DNA of 64,000 nt from Olsenella sp. kh2p3 (GCA_900119625.1 FPKD01000001.1:62001-126000), one strand, 5' to 3'; counted from the stretch's first letter, positions 26,473-35,905 are shown. Program-made: numbers and translations. Notes: generated by a model not told the origin, from the sequence alone.

Positions 26473-27756
26473 TTGGCGCGCTTTCGAATTGGAGCCCTGG
26501 CGATAGGGTCACTACTAGCAATCACCGTTTCCGCAACTCCGGCGCTCGCAGAGGGCGGTCAGACCTACTATCTAGGCGAGCTCACTAACGCAGGCCTAGA
26601 TACCGGCTACAGCGAGTACAACCAGGTGGAGCAGGATGACCCACAGTATGGCTGGAGCCTAGGCGCGTTCTATGTGACCGGTTTCACAAGCGTAAGCAGA
26701 GACGAGACCCCTACCTTCCTAAAGCTGGCAGACGACACCGTTTCCCTGCACTTTAGACTCGATCAGGACATCGACGCTCTCAACGGCAACGGCAGCCTTT
26801 CTATTGCAGATGACACCAATGGCTATGATCAGTCCTTCGAGGTCGACAAGCAGGATTTTGGCCGCGGAACGTTTATCGTCCGCCAAACTGATTATCAGAA
26901 CTCGAAAAGCGCGCCTCAGATATATGTCGACTTTCTCGCTGCCACTGTGTCGGAGAACGCAGACACCGAGGTACAGCTCTTTGAAGAGGGTGACTATGAG
27001 GCAACACTTGACTACGAAATTAGAAATGACCCGAGGAAAGTGCCATTCTTTGGCGTCTCAATCTTGCCTGAATACACCGACTACCACATCACGTTCAGTT
27101 TCTCAGTTCGCAACGGCAACGCCATGGTCTTCCTGTTTGACTCCTCAACAGGCTCCGAGCTCACAAATGAGTCCCTCACCGAGAACGGCTTCACCATCGA
27201 CATGGCAAAGTCGCGCTACCTCGATGTAAACGTAAAACGCGAGGTCATGGCCGAAGGAAGGGACGAGCTGGTTGAGGATGTACGTTCAAATGCCCCTGCC
27301 GAGGACGGCAAGCAATACACAGACGAAGGCATTTACACGATTACCGCAACTAACCCCACGACAGGTGAAACAACCGTGAAGAAAATCTATGTGGGAACAG
27401 ACCCAGTCATGAAGGCATATGCCGTAACAGGTTACTCAATTGAAGAAATCGAAAACAAGATTGCACAAGGCGCTCAAATTGATGATGACGGAACCATCAC
27501 CTGGCCGACAGCAAAAGCGGGCTCCGAACCGCCTACGACGCCGGATTCTGCGAACGCAGCAGAACCCGCTGAGGACAACCGCTCAATTAGCATGCCGACC
27601 ATCATCGCAGCAGTAGTGGCAATAGCAGCCCTGGCGATAGTCGCCTTCCTGCGAGGGAGGGGGGATGCCTCCAACGGCACAGGAGATCCCGGCATACCGA
27701 ACAACCCCAACGAATCTATTCGTAGTCAAGAAAAGGACGGCGATCATGCTGAGTAA
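26473..27756 (+). CDS. secreted membrane-anchored protein upstream of LHH lipoprotein
   Basis: This 427-residue protein has a signal peptide (FRIGALAIGSLLAITVSATP, predicted cut after ALA), a large Asp/Thr/Tyr-rich extracellular part with beta-rich character, and a C-terminal membrane anchor (about 385-405, IIAAVVAIAALAIVAFL) followed by a short polar tail. I choose a TTG start at 26473 because AGGAGG lies five bases upstream and the signal peptide begins there. The ATG at 26416 adds a polar stretch. It overlaps the lipoprotein gene by 11 bases, so the two are coupled. No enzymatic domain is recognised. It may help export or present the lipoprotein. The preceding gap, 26174-26472 (299 bases), holds no clear gene. 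Confidence 0.72.
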   Translation: MARFRIGALAIGSLLAITVSATPALAEGGQTYYLGELTNAGLDTGYSEYNQVEQDDPQYGWSLGAFYVTGFTSVSRDETPTFLKLADDTVSLHFRLDQDIDALNGNGSLSIADDTNGYDQSFEVDKQDFGRGTFIVRQTDYQNSKSAPQIYVDFLAATVSENADTEVQLFEEGDYEATLDYEIRNDPRKVPFFGVSILPEYTDYHITFSFSVRNGNAMVFLFDSSTGSELTNESLTENGFTIDMAKSRYLDVNVKREVMAEGRDELVEDVRSNAPAEDGKQYTDEGIYTITATNPTTGETTVKKIYVGTDPVMKAYAVTGYSIEEIENKIAQGAQIDDDGTITWPTAKAGSEPPTTPDSANAAEPAEDNRSISMPTIIAAVVAIAALAIVAFLRGRGDASNGTGDPGIPNNPNESIRSQEKDGDHAE

Positions 27757-28969
27757 TAAGCTCATCGTCGTCATTCTCACGCTTGCACTCACGCTTCAGG
27801 GCTGCGCAACTGTACCAAGCAATAACGCATCTTCCGGCGATGCCGCCACCGAAAGCACTGACGCCACGAAGGACGAGACGGTCCCAGAGTTTAGCGGCAT
27901 GAGTGATACCGACCTGCCCTACTACGTACAAGACTCCGTCTACGAGCAACTCACTGAGCAGCTCCCTGAAGGGTATGCCGTCGAGGACATTCACGTTCGC
28001 TATGTGTCGCAAGAGTACATCGAAGAGCTCAGCGCAAACTCCCAGGAGAACATTTACTACGGCCACACTATCTCGGAACTCCAGGACGTATTTCAAGGCA
28101 ACAAGTACGTTTTTGCTCTTGGCGATAAGGGCCAGACTACGGTAAGGGCATTCGAGGCGTATGACAACACCTACGAAAAGGTCGTCAAGAACGTTGCGAT
28201 TGGCACTGGAGCCATTCTCGTCTGTGCAACCATCTCGGTAGCAACCTCCGGCAGTGCTCCGCTCGTATCCGTCGTGCTTGCAAGCGCCGCAAAAACCGGT
28301 ACCACCATAGCCCTTTCTTCCGGTGGAATCGCAGCTGCCATTGCTGGCATAACCACAGGCGTGGAGACCGGCGACGTCGAAGAGGCGGCAAAAGCGGCGG
28401 CGATCTCTGGGAGCGAAGAGTTCAAGTGGGGCGCCATCACTGGCTCTGCTCTTGCGACAGCTGGCGGAGCGGCCGCGGTTAAGGCAGCTGGTGGAGCAGA
28501 CGCTTTCTATCGGGCAACAAAAAATGGTCTGACTGTAGCTGAGGTCTACCAAATCCAAAAAGAATCTCATTACCCACTCGACGTCATAGAGCAGTTCAAG
28601 AGCATGGACGAATACAGCATCTACAAGGACGCCGGTCTTAAAGCGCGAATCGTAAACGGAAGAACGGCCCTCGTCCGCGATATCGACCTTGACAAAACGA
28701 GTGAATTTGGCGGGAAAACGGTAACGAACCTCGAGCGTATGAACGCCGGCGGAGCACCAGTTGACACAAACGGCAATCCCTATGAACTACATCACATCAA
28801 CCAGAAAGCTGATGGAACACTCGCCATGCTCACTAAGGAAGAGCACGACCAGCCCGGAATTCTCAATACCCCAGGAATAATGAGTGAAGTTGAGCATGGC
28901 TCTAACTGGGACAAAACGCGCAAGACATTCTATAAAGCACTCGCGAGGACTGTTAGCGCATCAAATTAG
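27746..28969 (+). CDS. lipoprotein with C-terminal LHH-type HNH nuclease toxin domain
   Basis: This 407-residue protein has a lipoprotein signal (LTLQGC, lipidated Cys20). A mixed region extends to about 145, then a hydrophobic Ala/Gly/Ser-rich stretch (about 150-215) that could insert in a membrane. The C-terminal domain contains YELHHINQKADGTLAMLTKE (LHH at 348-350) and a late EHGSNWDKTRKTFYKAL. That matches the LHH branch of the HNH/EndoVII nuclease superfamily, which is common as polymorphic-toxin warheads. An SMI1-like immunity gene follows after 12 bases. It is thus read as a surface-tethered nuclease toxin. Toxicity and delivery are inferred from domain architecture and context. Confidence 0.82.
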   Translation: MLSNKLIVVILTLALTLQGCATVPSNNASSGDAATESTDATKDETVPEFSGMSDTDLPYYVQDSVYEQLTEQLPEGYAVEDIHVRYVSQEYIEELSANSQENIYYGHTISELQDVFQGNKYVFALGDKGQTTVRAFEAYDNTYEKVVKNVAIGTGAILVCATISVATSGSAPLVSVVLASAAKTGTTIALSSGGIAAAIAGITTGVETGDVEEAAKAAAISGSEEFKWGAITGSALATAGGAAAVKAAGGADAFYRATKNGLTVAEVYQIQKESHYPLDVIEQFKSMDEYSIYKDAGLKARIVNGRTALVRDIDLDKTSEFGGKTVTNLERMNAGGAPVDTNGNPYELHHINQKADGTLAMLTKEEHDQPGILNTPGIMSEVEHGSNWDKTRKTFYKALARTVSASN

Positions 28970-28981
28970 AGGGGCGTCTCG

Positions 28982-29368
28982 ATGGCGGGGATAAAAGAGC
29001 AGCTTGAAAAGCTAGGGGGCTTCATCGGAAGTGGCGGCGTTTCCTGTCAGGCGATCAACGCTGCCGAAGATGCGCTCGGCATACGCTTTGCACTGGACTA
29101 CCGTGAGTACCTCTCCACGTGCGGCATTGCGGCAGTCGATGGCCATGAACTTACTGGGCTCGGCTCATCTTGGCGAGTTGACGTTGTGAATGCCACGATG
29201 GAGCAGAGAAAGAAACTCGCAGGATACGACGACAAATACGTCATCGAGGAAACTCACATTGACGGCATTGTGGTATGGCAGTCGGCAACAGGTGAGGTAT
29301 TCGAAACCAGTCCGGGTACCAAGCCGAGAAAAACCTATGACTCACTTCTAGAGTTCCTTCAAGGCTGA
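28982..29368 (+). CDS. SMI1/KNR4 family immunity protein
   Basis: This 128-residue cytoplasmic protein fits the SMI1/KNR4 (SUKH) superfamily. It has an early INAAEDALGIRFALDYREYL (the conserved hydrophobic-acidic helix before the domain core), CGIAAVDGHELTGLGSS and a late VWQSATGEVFETSPG. SUKH proteins are the commonest immunity proteins for HNH/LHH nuclease toxins, and this gene follows such a toxin directly. It should bind and block the nuclease domain of the upstream lipoprotein. It has no signal peptide, which fits protection of the producing cell's cytoplasm. Confidence 0.85.
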   Translation: MAGIKEQLEKLGGFIGSGGVSCQAINAAEDALGIRFALDYREYLSTCGIAAVDGHELTGLGSSWRVDVVNATMEQRKKLAGYDDKYVIEETHIDGIVVWQSATGEVFETSPGTKPRKTYDSLLEFLQG

Positions 29369-29528
29369 CGCCAGCTCTTGGATACGATTGGCTGCTCTTT
29401 GCCCAACACCTGCCGCTCGCCCGCCCCTCGTGTATTCCATAGCGCGTCTGGCGGGTTGTTCGTTTCGAAGACCTTACGTGGCGCCTCGTCCTGCCTGTGA
29501 TATAAAAACAATAAAAGGAGCTGAAGGC

Positions 29529-29579
29529 GTGCCAAGCCAAAGACTTGGCTTGGCCATGTTCTTGTGGAGGACCCCATGA
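29529..29579 (+). CDS. putative leader ORF containing a hairpin, overlapping the 5'-nucleotidase start
   Basis: A GTG at 29529 preceded by AAAGGAG would encode 16 residues (MPSQRLGLAMFLWRTP). Its TGA overlaps the ATG of the next gene (ATGA). Within it a perfect 10-base hairpin (GCCAAGCCAA, loop AGAC, TTGGCTTGGC; 29531-29554) could occlude or modulate the ribosome. Either a translated leader controlling the next gene or just a 5' hairpin is possible. Confidence 0.3.
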   Translation: MPSQRLGLAMFLWRTP

Positions 29580-31762
29580 GACGTACGCCTGCCCGTTTCC
29601 TATGCGCTATCGCCTGCCTCTTCACCACCTTGGCGGTACTTCTCGGTGCCCCTGCCGCCGCACTTGCGGAGCAGACCCAAGTTCACGTCCTTGCAATTAC
29701 CGACTTCCACGGACACATCGAGAATGGCGCCCGGCTTGCCGGCACAATCGACCAAGAGCGCGCCGCTTACGGAGCAAGCACCACAACCTTGGTATCTGCG
29801 GGAGACAACATCAACGCCTCCTACTTTGCGTCGTCTATCCAGCGCGACGTCCCCGCGATGGACCAGCTCAAGGCCATGGGGCTCACCGTCTCGGCAACGG
29901 GCAACCACGAGTTTGACAACGGTGTCGCCGACCTCTACGACCGCGTGATTCCGTACTTCTCGCCCGTACAGTACGTGGCGGCCAACCTGAACGACGTGGA
30001 CACCACAAAGATCCCCTCCTACACAACGCAGGTCATTTCCGGCAAGACGGTGGCATTTGTGGGCGCAACTCTTGAGTCTCTTCCCAGCGCAGTAAATCCG
30101 GCCCTTCTTGGCAACATCACGACCAGCTCGGTCACAAAGTCGGTCGACTACTATGCGCACCAGCTGAAGGACGGCGACCCGTCCAATGGCGAGGCAGATG
30201 CCGTAGTCGTCCTTGCGCACGAGGGCTCGGACGCCCTCAAGGGCCTTTCCCCGGACGTCGACGCGGTTGTGGCCGGACACACGCACGTTTTGGCCGAAGG
30301 ACAAACCGACGCCGGAGCGCCAATCGTGCAGGCGGACCACTACGGCCAGGCTCTCGCGACCATCGACCTCACCTGGGATGACGCAGACAACCTTACGGTT
30401 GGCGAAAAGGTCACCCAGATTGCCAAGGACGCCCCCGAGGACGCCACCGCCAAGAGCATTGCGGACGCCGCCGAAGCCAAGGCTAGGGAGATCGGCGCGG
30501 AACAGGTTGGCACCATCCGCTCCAACGCGCTGGGGGACACAACACTCGCCCGCGCCACGGGCGACCCAAGTCTCGACCAGACCGTGGCGGCAGGCAACCA
30601 GGAGAACCGCGGAAGCGAGTCGACCCTTGGCACGCTCGTGGCTACGGCAACCCTCGACGCCACAAACGATACGTTGGGCGCTGGAACGGCAGACATTGGC
30701 GTGGTGAACTCCGGCGGCCTGCGCAACGAGCTTGACACCAACGGCGACGGCGTCATCACCTACATGGAGGCGCACGACGTACTGCCCTTTGGCAACGCCA
30801 ACGCACTTGTCACCCTTACCGGCGCGCAGCTGAAGGAGCTTCTCAACCAGCAGTGGCAGCCCGGCAACAAGCGGCCGGTGCTCTGGCTTGGCCTTTCCGA
30901 CAACGTGACCTACGCTTTCAAGCTCGTGACGGACGAGAGCGGCAACCAGCGCGGAGAGGTCTTCTCTGTGCAGTTGAACGGTCAGGAAGTGGACGACAAC
31001 GCAACGTATCGTGTGGCCGGTAACTCGTTCCTGCTTTCAGGCTGCGACAACTTCACCGCCTTCAAACTGGGCACCGGATACGTCGAGACTGGATACATAG
31101 ACCTTGATGCAATGGTCTCGTGGCTTCAGAACCATGCGGATAAGGTGCAGCCCGCCGTGCGGCGCCACTCCGTGGGGTTCGCGAACCTCCAGAAAACGGG
31201 CAGCCACGTGTCCTTTGACGTGTGCGGTCTCTCATTCACTGCTGGCGAGACGCGCCCGACCTACGTCCACGTTGCCGTAAACGGCGTCGACTTTGGCTAC
31301 TGGCCGGTAACTGACACCGGCGCGATTGCCGATGAGGACGGCATCAAGCTCACGCCGTACGCGGGCCAGGCACACGTCGAGATGGACCTCACCGACGAGC
31401 AGGCAGCGCTCTTTGAGGACTCCATCAATCAGGTCCAGCTCCTGGCATCTGGTGACGTGCGCCTTGATTGCACGGACGCAACCTACGTGAACTTCGACGC
31501 CATGCCAACGCCCGGCACTCCCGGCACTGGCGAAGGAGAAAGGCCCTCTGAGGGAGAAGAGGAGGACACGCCTGCGTCCACGCCCACCCCGACGTCAGAC
31601 GAGCCTCCGGCGCAGGCAAGTGCGAAGCCAGCCCCGCGCGTCCCCAATGCGGAGCGCGTGCCTGACACGTCTGACGCCACCCCCGCTGGCTGGGCAGGGC
31701 TTCTCGCAGCAGGAGGCGCACTAGTTGCCATTGGAATTGTTGCTCGCCGCAAGGCAAAGTAG
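29576..31762 (+). CDS. surface-anchored bifunctional metallophosphatase/5'-nucleotidase
   Basis: This 728-residue protein has a signal peptide (RFLCAIACLFTTLAVLLGAP, cut near ALA). A calcineurin-like metallophosphatase domain carries VLAITDFHGHIENG, the metal-binding GNHEFDNG and AGHTHV. The 5_nucleotid_C domain contains VVNSGGLRNEL and a substrate-binding region with FGNANALVTL. A Pro/Thr/Glu-rich linker is followed by VPDTSD, a hydrophobic helix and a basic tail RRKAK, the layout of a sortase substrate with an unusual motif. It would release nucleosides from extracellular nucleotides, useful for salvage or immune modulation by removing ATP or AMP. The ATG follows GGAGG. A strong terminator follows the gene. 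Confidence 0.88.
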   Translation: MRRTPARFLCAIACLFTTLAVLLGAPAAALAEQTQVHVLAITDFHGHIENGARLAGTIDQERAAYGASTTTLVSAGDNINASYFASSIQRDVPAMDQLKAMGLTVSATGNHEFDNGVADLYDRVIPYFSPVQYVAANLNDVDTTKIPSYTTQVISGKTVAFVGATLESLPSAVNPALLGNITTSSVTKSVDYYAHQLKDGDPSNGEADAVVVLAHEGSDALKGLSPDVDAVVAGHTHVLAEGQTDAGAPIVQADHYGQALATIDLTWDDADNLTVGEKVTQIAKDAPEDATAKSIADAAEAKAREIGAEQVGTIRSNALGDTTLARATGDPSLDQTVAAGNQENRGSESTLGTLVATATLDATNDTLGAGTADIGVVNSGGLRNELDTNGDGVITYMEAHDVLPFGNANALVTLTGAQLKELLNQQWQPGNKRPVLWLGLSDNVTYAFKLVTDESGNQRGEVFSVQLNGQEVDDNATYRVAGNSFLLSGCDNFTAFKLGTGYVETGYIDLDAMVSWLQNHADKVQPAVRRHSVGFANLQKTGSHVSFDVCGLSFTAGETRPTYVHVAVNGVDFGYWPVTDTGAIADEDGIKLTPYAGQAHVEMDLTDEQAALFEDSINQVQLLASGDVRLDCTDATYVNFDAMPTPGTPGTGEGERPSEGEEEDTPASTPTPTSDEPPAQASAKPAPRVPNAERVPDTSDATPAGWAGLLAAGGALVAIGIVARRKAK

Positions 31763-31782
31763 GAATTGACGCTTGTCCCTCC

Positions 31783-31828
31783 TGCCGGCTCGTTCGTGGT
31801 TCGCCACTGAAAGAGCCGGCATCATTTT
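31783..31828 (+). terminator. intrinsic terminator after 5'-nucleotidase
   Basis: A perfect nine-base stem TGCCGGCTC/GAGCCGGCA (31783-31791 and 31813-31821) is followed by TCATTTT, 21 bases after the stop codon. Confidence 0.75.
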
Positions 31829-32226
31829 GGCCTGCAAGAACGGTGCTGTCTTGTAATTATTATCAAACTTAAATGATTTTTACATAATATTGTATGTTAA
31901 CTACGGAATATACCTAATTATGCAAGTATAGTTTCTTTATTGATGTATGTTGCCGGAAGGCACCGTTCGATAGAGCATTTTTTCATGTGGAAGAGCACCG
32001 ACGTACATCACTTCCATTCGTTCATCCACTCACTACTGCATATTGTGCTGTGAGAAACATCGACCACAACCACTGGCACATATTGTCACTAATCTGATAG
32101 CATATATCCCCAACGGTGGGACTGTCCAACCAGCCATACCAAAGATGGAAATGCGTGCGCACCCAGCTCACCGCCCGTCGCCCAACTCACGCACAAGCGG
32201 CTCCCGCGCCGCAGAACGGGGTCCAT
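31829..32226 (+). promoter_or_regulatory. AT-rich nrd promoter region with two candidate NrdR-like sites
   Basis: This stretch of about 400 bases has no gene. At 31855-31950 it is far more AT-rich than anything nearby and carries TTAATTAT-like and TATAAT-like blocks and ACATAATATTGTATGT. Two CATATTGT sites at 32039 and 32079, 40 bases apart, resemble half of the NrdR box upstream of nrd genes. Spacing and match are imperfect, so this is only a candidate. Confidence 0.35.
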
Positions 32227-34794
32227 ATGCAAGTTACCAAGCGAGACGGTCGCATCGAGACCTACGACAGGAGCAAGATCGCCCGTGCCATGGACAAGGC
32301 GCTGGCAGAGGTGTCCGACCCAGCCGCGCATGACGAGAACGCCCTCGAGTCGCTGCTCGTACGGGTGGAGGAGGCCCTCGCGACCAACGGCGCAACCGAG
32401 GTCGAGCAGATCCAGGACCTGGTCGAGCGGGCGCTCATGGAGACTGGCCACTACGATGCCGCCAAGGCGTACATCCTCTATCGGCACCGGCGTGCAGAGC
32501 TGCGCGCCGCTCGCCATGCGATCTGCTCGCTCGTGTTTGCGGAGCCCGGAGGACAGCCTGACGCAGATGCGCAGCAGTCTGCTCGCACGTTGGACGCCGT
32601 GCTCGCCAAGGTCTCGCGCGACTTCGACCCCAAGGCCTACCCGCTCTCTGCGCTCGCGGCAAAGTTCCAGGGCTTCGCGAAGCCCTCGATGTCTCTCGCT
32701 GAGCGCGAGAACGCCCTGGTACACGCAGCGGTTGAGCTCACCACGCCCGAGGCGTCAGGCTGGGAGCTCATCGCCGGCAGGCTCCTCTCCTTTGTCGCCA
32801 CGCGACACCTTGCGCGAGAGGAGCGGGCGCGCGGCCTGGGCTCCCTCTACGAGAAGATCCGCTACCTCACCGACCAGGGCCTCTACGGTCCCTACATCCT
32901 CGAGCACTACACGCGCGAGGAGATCTGCCAGGCATCGTCCTGGATTGATTCCACCCGTGACGAACTTCTCGACTACCCCGGCCTCGATCTCCTGCTCAAG
33001 CGCTACGTAATTTGCAGCCACGACCATGTGCCCCTAGAGTCCCCGCAGGAGATGTTCATGGGCATCGCGCTGCACCTGGCTATGCGCGAGCGGCCGGAGG
33101 CGCGCATGGGCTGGGTCCGGCGCTTCTACGACATGCTCAGCCGCCTCGAGGTCACCATGGCAACGCCGACCCTCTCCAACGCCCGCAAGCCGCACCACCA
33201 GCTTTCGAGCTGCTTCATCGACACCGTGCCCGACAGCCTCGAGGGCATCTACCGGAGCGTGGACAACTTTGCCATGGTCTCCAAGTTTGGTGGTGGCATG
33301 GGCATGTACCTGGGCAAGGTTCGCGCCAAAGGCGGCAGCATCCGTGGGTTCGAGGGCGCGGCCGGCGGCGTGGTGCGCTGGATCCGCGTGATCAACGACA
33401 CCGCCGTGGCCGTGGACCAGCTGGGCGTGCGGGCCGGCGCCGTGGCCGTCTACCTGGACGCCTGGCATCGCGACCTTCCAGAGTTTCTGCAGCTTCGCAC
33501 CAACAACGGCGACGACCGCATGAAGGCGCACGACGTGTTCCCGGCGGTCTGCTACCCGGACCTGTTCTGGCGCATGGCCGAGCAGGACCTCGACCAGCCC
33601 TGGCACCTCATGTGCCCCCACGACATCCTCACGGTGAAGGGCTACGCGCTCGAGGACTACTTCGGCGAGGAGTGGGAGCGCCGCTACCTCGAATGCGTTG
33701 CCGACCCTCGCATCCCCAAGCGCACCGTTACCGTAAAGGACGTCGTGCGCCTCGTCCTGCGCAGCGCCGTCGAGACGGGCACGCCGTTCGCGTTCATGCG
33801 CGACACCGTGAACCGCGCGAACCCCAACCCACACGCAGGCGTGATCTACTGCTCGAACCTCTGCACCGAGATCGCCCAGAACACGAGCGAGATCCAAAGC
33901 GTCTCGCAGGAGGTCGTGACCGAGGACGGCGACACCGTCGTGGTGACCACCACGCGTCCCGGCGACTTCGTGGTTTGCAACCTCGCGAGCCTCTCGCTCG
34001 GTCGCCTGCCAGTGGAGGACGACGCCTACCTCGCCCGCACGGTCGAGACCGCCGTCCGCGCGCTCGACAACGTGATCGACCTCAACTTCTACGCCCTCCC
34101 CTACGCGAAGATAACAAACCGCCGCTACCGCTCGGTTGGCCTGGGCGTCTCGGGCTACCACCACATGCTGGCAAAACGCGGCCTCATGTGGGAGAGCGAG
34201 GAACACCTGCACTTTGCGGACGACGTTTTCGAGCGCATCAACCGCAACGCCATCGAGGCCTCGTGCGCGCTTGCCGAGGAGCGCGGCGCGTACGAGAAGT
34301 TCGAGGGCTCAGACTGGCAGACCGGCGCGTACTTCGAGAAGCGCGGCTACAGCTCGCCCGAGTGGCGGGCGCTCGCCGAGCGCGTGGCCACCCACGGCAT
34401 GCGCAACGCGTACCTTCTCGCCGTGGCACCCACCAGCTCGACATCGATCATCGCAGGCACCACGGCCGGGCTCGACCCCGTGATGCGCAAGTTCTTCCTC
34501 GAGGAGAAGAAGGGCTCCATGCTCCCGCGCGTCGCTCCGGAGCTCTCGCCCGAGACCTGGTGGTACTACAAGCCGGCCCACATGATCGACCAGACATGGA
34601 GCGTGCGCGCCGCCGGCGTGCGCCAGCGCCACATCGACCAGGCGCAGTCCGTGAACCTCTACATCACCAACGAGTACACCATGCGACAGGTGCTCGACCT
34701 CTACCTCGAGGCATGGCGCGACGGCGTCAAGACCGTCTACTACGTGCGCAGCAAGTCGCTCGAGGTCGAGGAGTGCGAGAGCTGCTCGAGCTAG
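32227..34794 (+). CDS. nrdA: class Ia ribonucleotide reductase, alpha subunit
   Basis: This 855-residue subunit catalyses reduction of ribonucleoside diphosphates to deoxy forms. An N-terminal ATP-cone (QVTKRDGRIETYDRSKIARA) binds the allosteric effector. The barrel includes PTLSNARKPHHQLSSCFIDT, with the redox Cys, and NLCTEI in the catalytic loop region. The C-terminus ends ECESCSS, giving the exchangeable pair Cys850/Cys853. I start at the ATG at 32227, where the ATP-cone begins. The frame extends to 32116 through a low-quality segment. The partner gene nrdB follows after 52 bases, so the two form an operon. Thioredoxin or glutaredoxin is not adjacent. Confidence 0.92.
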   Translation: MQVTKRDGRIETYDRSKIARAMDKALAEVSDPAAHDENALESLLVRVEEALATNGATEVEQIQDLVERALMETGHYDAAKAYILYRHRRAELRAARHAICSLVFAEPGGQPDADAQQSARTLDAVLAKVSRDFDPKAYPLSALAAKFQGFAKPSMSLAERENALVHAAVELTTPEASGWELIAGRLLSFVATRHLAREERARGLGSLYEKIRYLTDQGLYGPYILEHYTREEICQASSWIDSTRDELLDYPGLDLLLKRYVICSHDHVPLESPQEMFMGIALHLAMRERPEARMGWVRRFYDMLSRLEVTMATPTLSNARKPHHQLSSCFIDTVPDSLEGIYRSVDNFAMVSKFGGGMGMYLGKVRAKGGSIRGFEGAAGGVVRWIRVINDTAVAVDQLGVRAGAVAVYLDAWHRDLPEFLQLRTNNGDDRMKAHDVFPAVCYPDLFWRMAEQDLDQPWHLMCPHDILTVKGYALEDYFGEEWERRYLECVADPRIPKRTVTVKDVVRLVLRSAVETGTPFAFMRDTVNRANPNPHAGVIYCSNLCTEIAQNTSEIQSVSQEVVTEDGDTVVVTTTRPGDFVVCNLASLSLGRLPVEDDAYLARTVETAVRALDNVIDLNFYALPYAKITNRRYRSVGLGVSGYHHMLAKRGLMWESEEHLHFADDVFERINRNAIEASCALAEERGAYEKFEGSDWQTGAYFEKRGYSSPEWRALAERVATHGMRNAYLLAVAPTSSTSIIAGTTAGLDPVMRKFFLEEKKGSMLPRVAPELSPETWWYYKPAHMIDQTWSVRAAGVRQRHIDQAQSVNLYITNEYTMRQVLDLYLEAWRDGVKTVYYVRSKSLEVEECESCSS

Positions 34795-34846
34795 GGCGCG
34801 GGCGCACGCCCTGGCACACGCCCCCAGACCACCAGAAAGGAACCCC

Positions 34847-35905
34847 ATGCAGCAGGCAAACGGCACGCGCCTCTCGCCCAAGGCGCTCTTCAACCCCAAC
34901 GGCGACACCGACGTGCGCGCAAGGCGCCTCATCGGCGGCAACACCACCAACCTCAACGACTTCAACAACGTGAAGTACGCCTGGACCTCGGACTGGTACC
35001 GACAGGCCATGAACAACTTCTGGATTCCCGAGGAGATCAACCTCTCGCAGGACGTGAAGGACTACCCAAACCTCCTGCCCGCCGAGCGCACCGCGTACGA
35101 CAAGATCCTCTCGTTTCTCGTCTTTCTCGACTCGCTGCAGACCGCGAACCTCCCCAACGTGGGCGAGTTCATCACGGCAAACGAGGTCAACCTGTGCCTG
35201 CACATCCAGACCTTCCAGGAGTGCGTGCACTCGCAGAGCTACTCGTACATGCTGGACACGATCTGCAGCCCCGAGCAGCGAAACGACATCCTCTACCAGT
35301 GGAAGACCGACGAGCACCTGCTGGCGAGAAACACCTTCATCGGCAACCTCTACAACGAGTTCCAAGAGCGCCAGGACGCGCCCGCGCTGCTTCGCGTCAT
35401 GATGGCGAACTTCATCCTTGAGGGCGTGTACTTCTACTCGGGGTTCATGTTCTTCTACAACCTCGCGCGCAACGGCAAGATGCCTGGCAGCGCACAGGAG
35501 ATTCGCTACATCAACCGCGACGAGAACACGCATTTGTGGCTCTTCCGCAACATGATCCTCGAGCTGCAACGCGAGGAGCCGCAGCTCTTCACCGATGAGG
35601 CCGTGGAGGAGCTGCGCGAGATGCTCGAGGAGGGCGTGCGCCAGGAAATCGCCTGGGGCCAGTACGTGATTGGCGAGAACATCCCCGGCCTCACCGGCCA
35701 GCAGGTGAGCGACTATATCCACTACCTGGGCAACCTTCGGTGGAGCTCGCTGGGGATGGGCCAGCTCTACCCCGAGTTTGCCGAGGAGCCGGCGGACATG
35801 GCCTGGGTCTCGCAGTACAGCAACGCAAACATGGTGAAGACGGACTTCTTCGAGGCGCGCTCGACCGCGTACGCCAAGTCGACCGCCCTGGTGGACGACC
35901 TGTAG
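34847..35905 (+). CDS. nrdB: class Ia ribonucleotide reductase, beta subunit
   Basis: This 352-residue R2 subunit holds a di-iron site and the tyrosyl radical. Ligands read directly are Asp95 (FLDSLQ), Glu125 and His128 (QECVHSQSYSY), Glu192, Glu226 and His229 (DENTH). Tyr132, four residues after His128, is the radical tyrosine, so this is a radical-type enzyme and not the Phe-containing chlamydial form. It assembles with NrdA and passes the radical over about 35 angstroms. It is co-transcribed with nrdA; GAAAGGAACCCC precedes the ATG. The dispersed palindrome follows the stop by about 100 bases. Confidence 0.93.
   Translation: MQQANGTRLSPKALFNPNGDTDVRARRLIGGNTTNLNDFNNVKYAWTSDWYRQAMNNFWIPEEINLSQDVKDYPNLLPAERTAYDKILSFLVFLDSLQTANLPNVGEFITANEVNLCLHIQTFQECVHSQSYSYMLDTICSPEQRNDILYQWKTDEHLLARNTFIGNLYNEFQERQDAPALLRVMMANFILEGVYFYSGFMFFYNLARNGKMPGSAQEIRYINRDENTHLWLFRNMILELQREEPQLFTDEAVEELREMLEEGVRQEIAWGQYVIGENIPGLTGQQVSDYIHYLGNLRWSSLGMGQLYPEFAEEPADMAWVSQYSNANMVKTDFFEARSTAYAKSTALVDDL

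Noticed and set aside
33012..34973. 653-codon plus-strand frame inside nrdA
   Set aside because: It is a shifted frame of nrdA with Arg/Pro/Gly-rich composition; nrdA in the correct frame has all family motifs.
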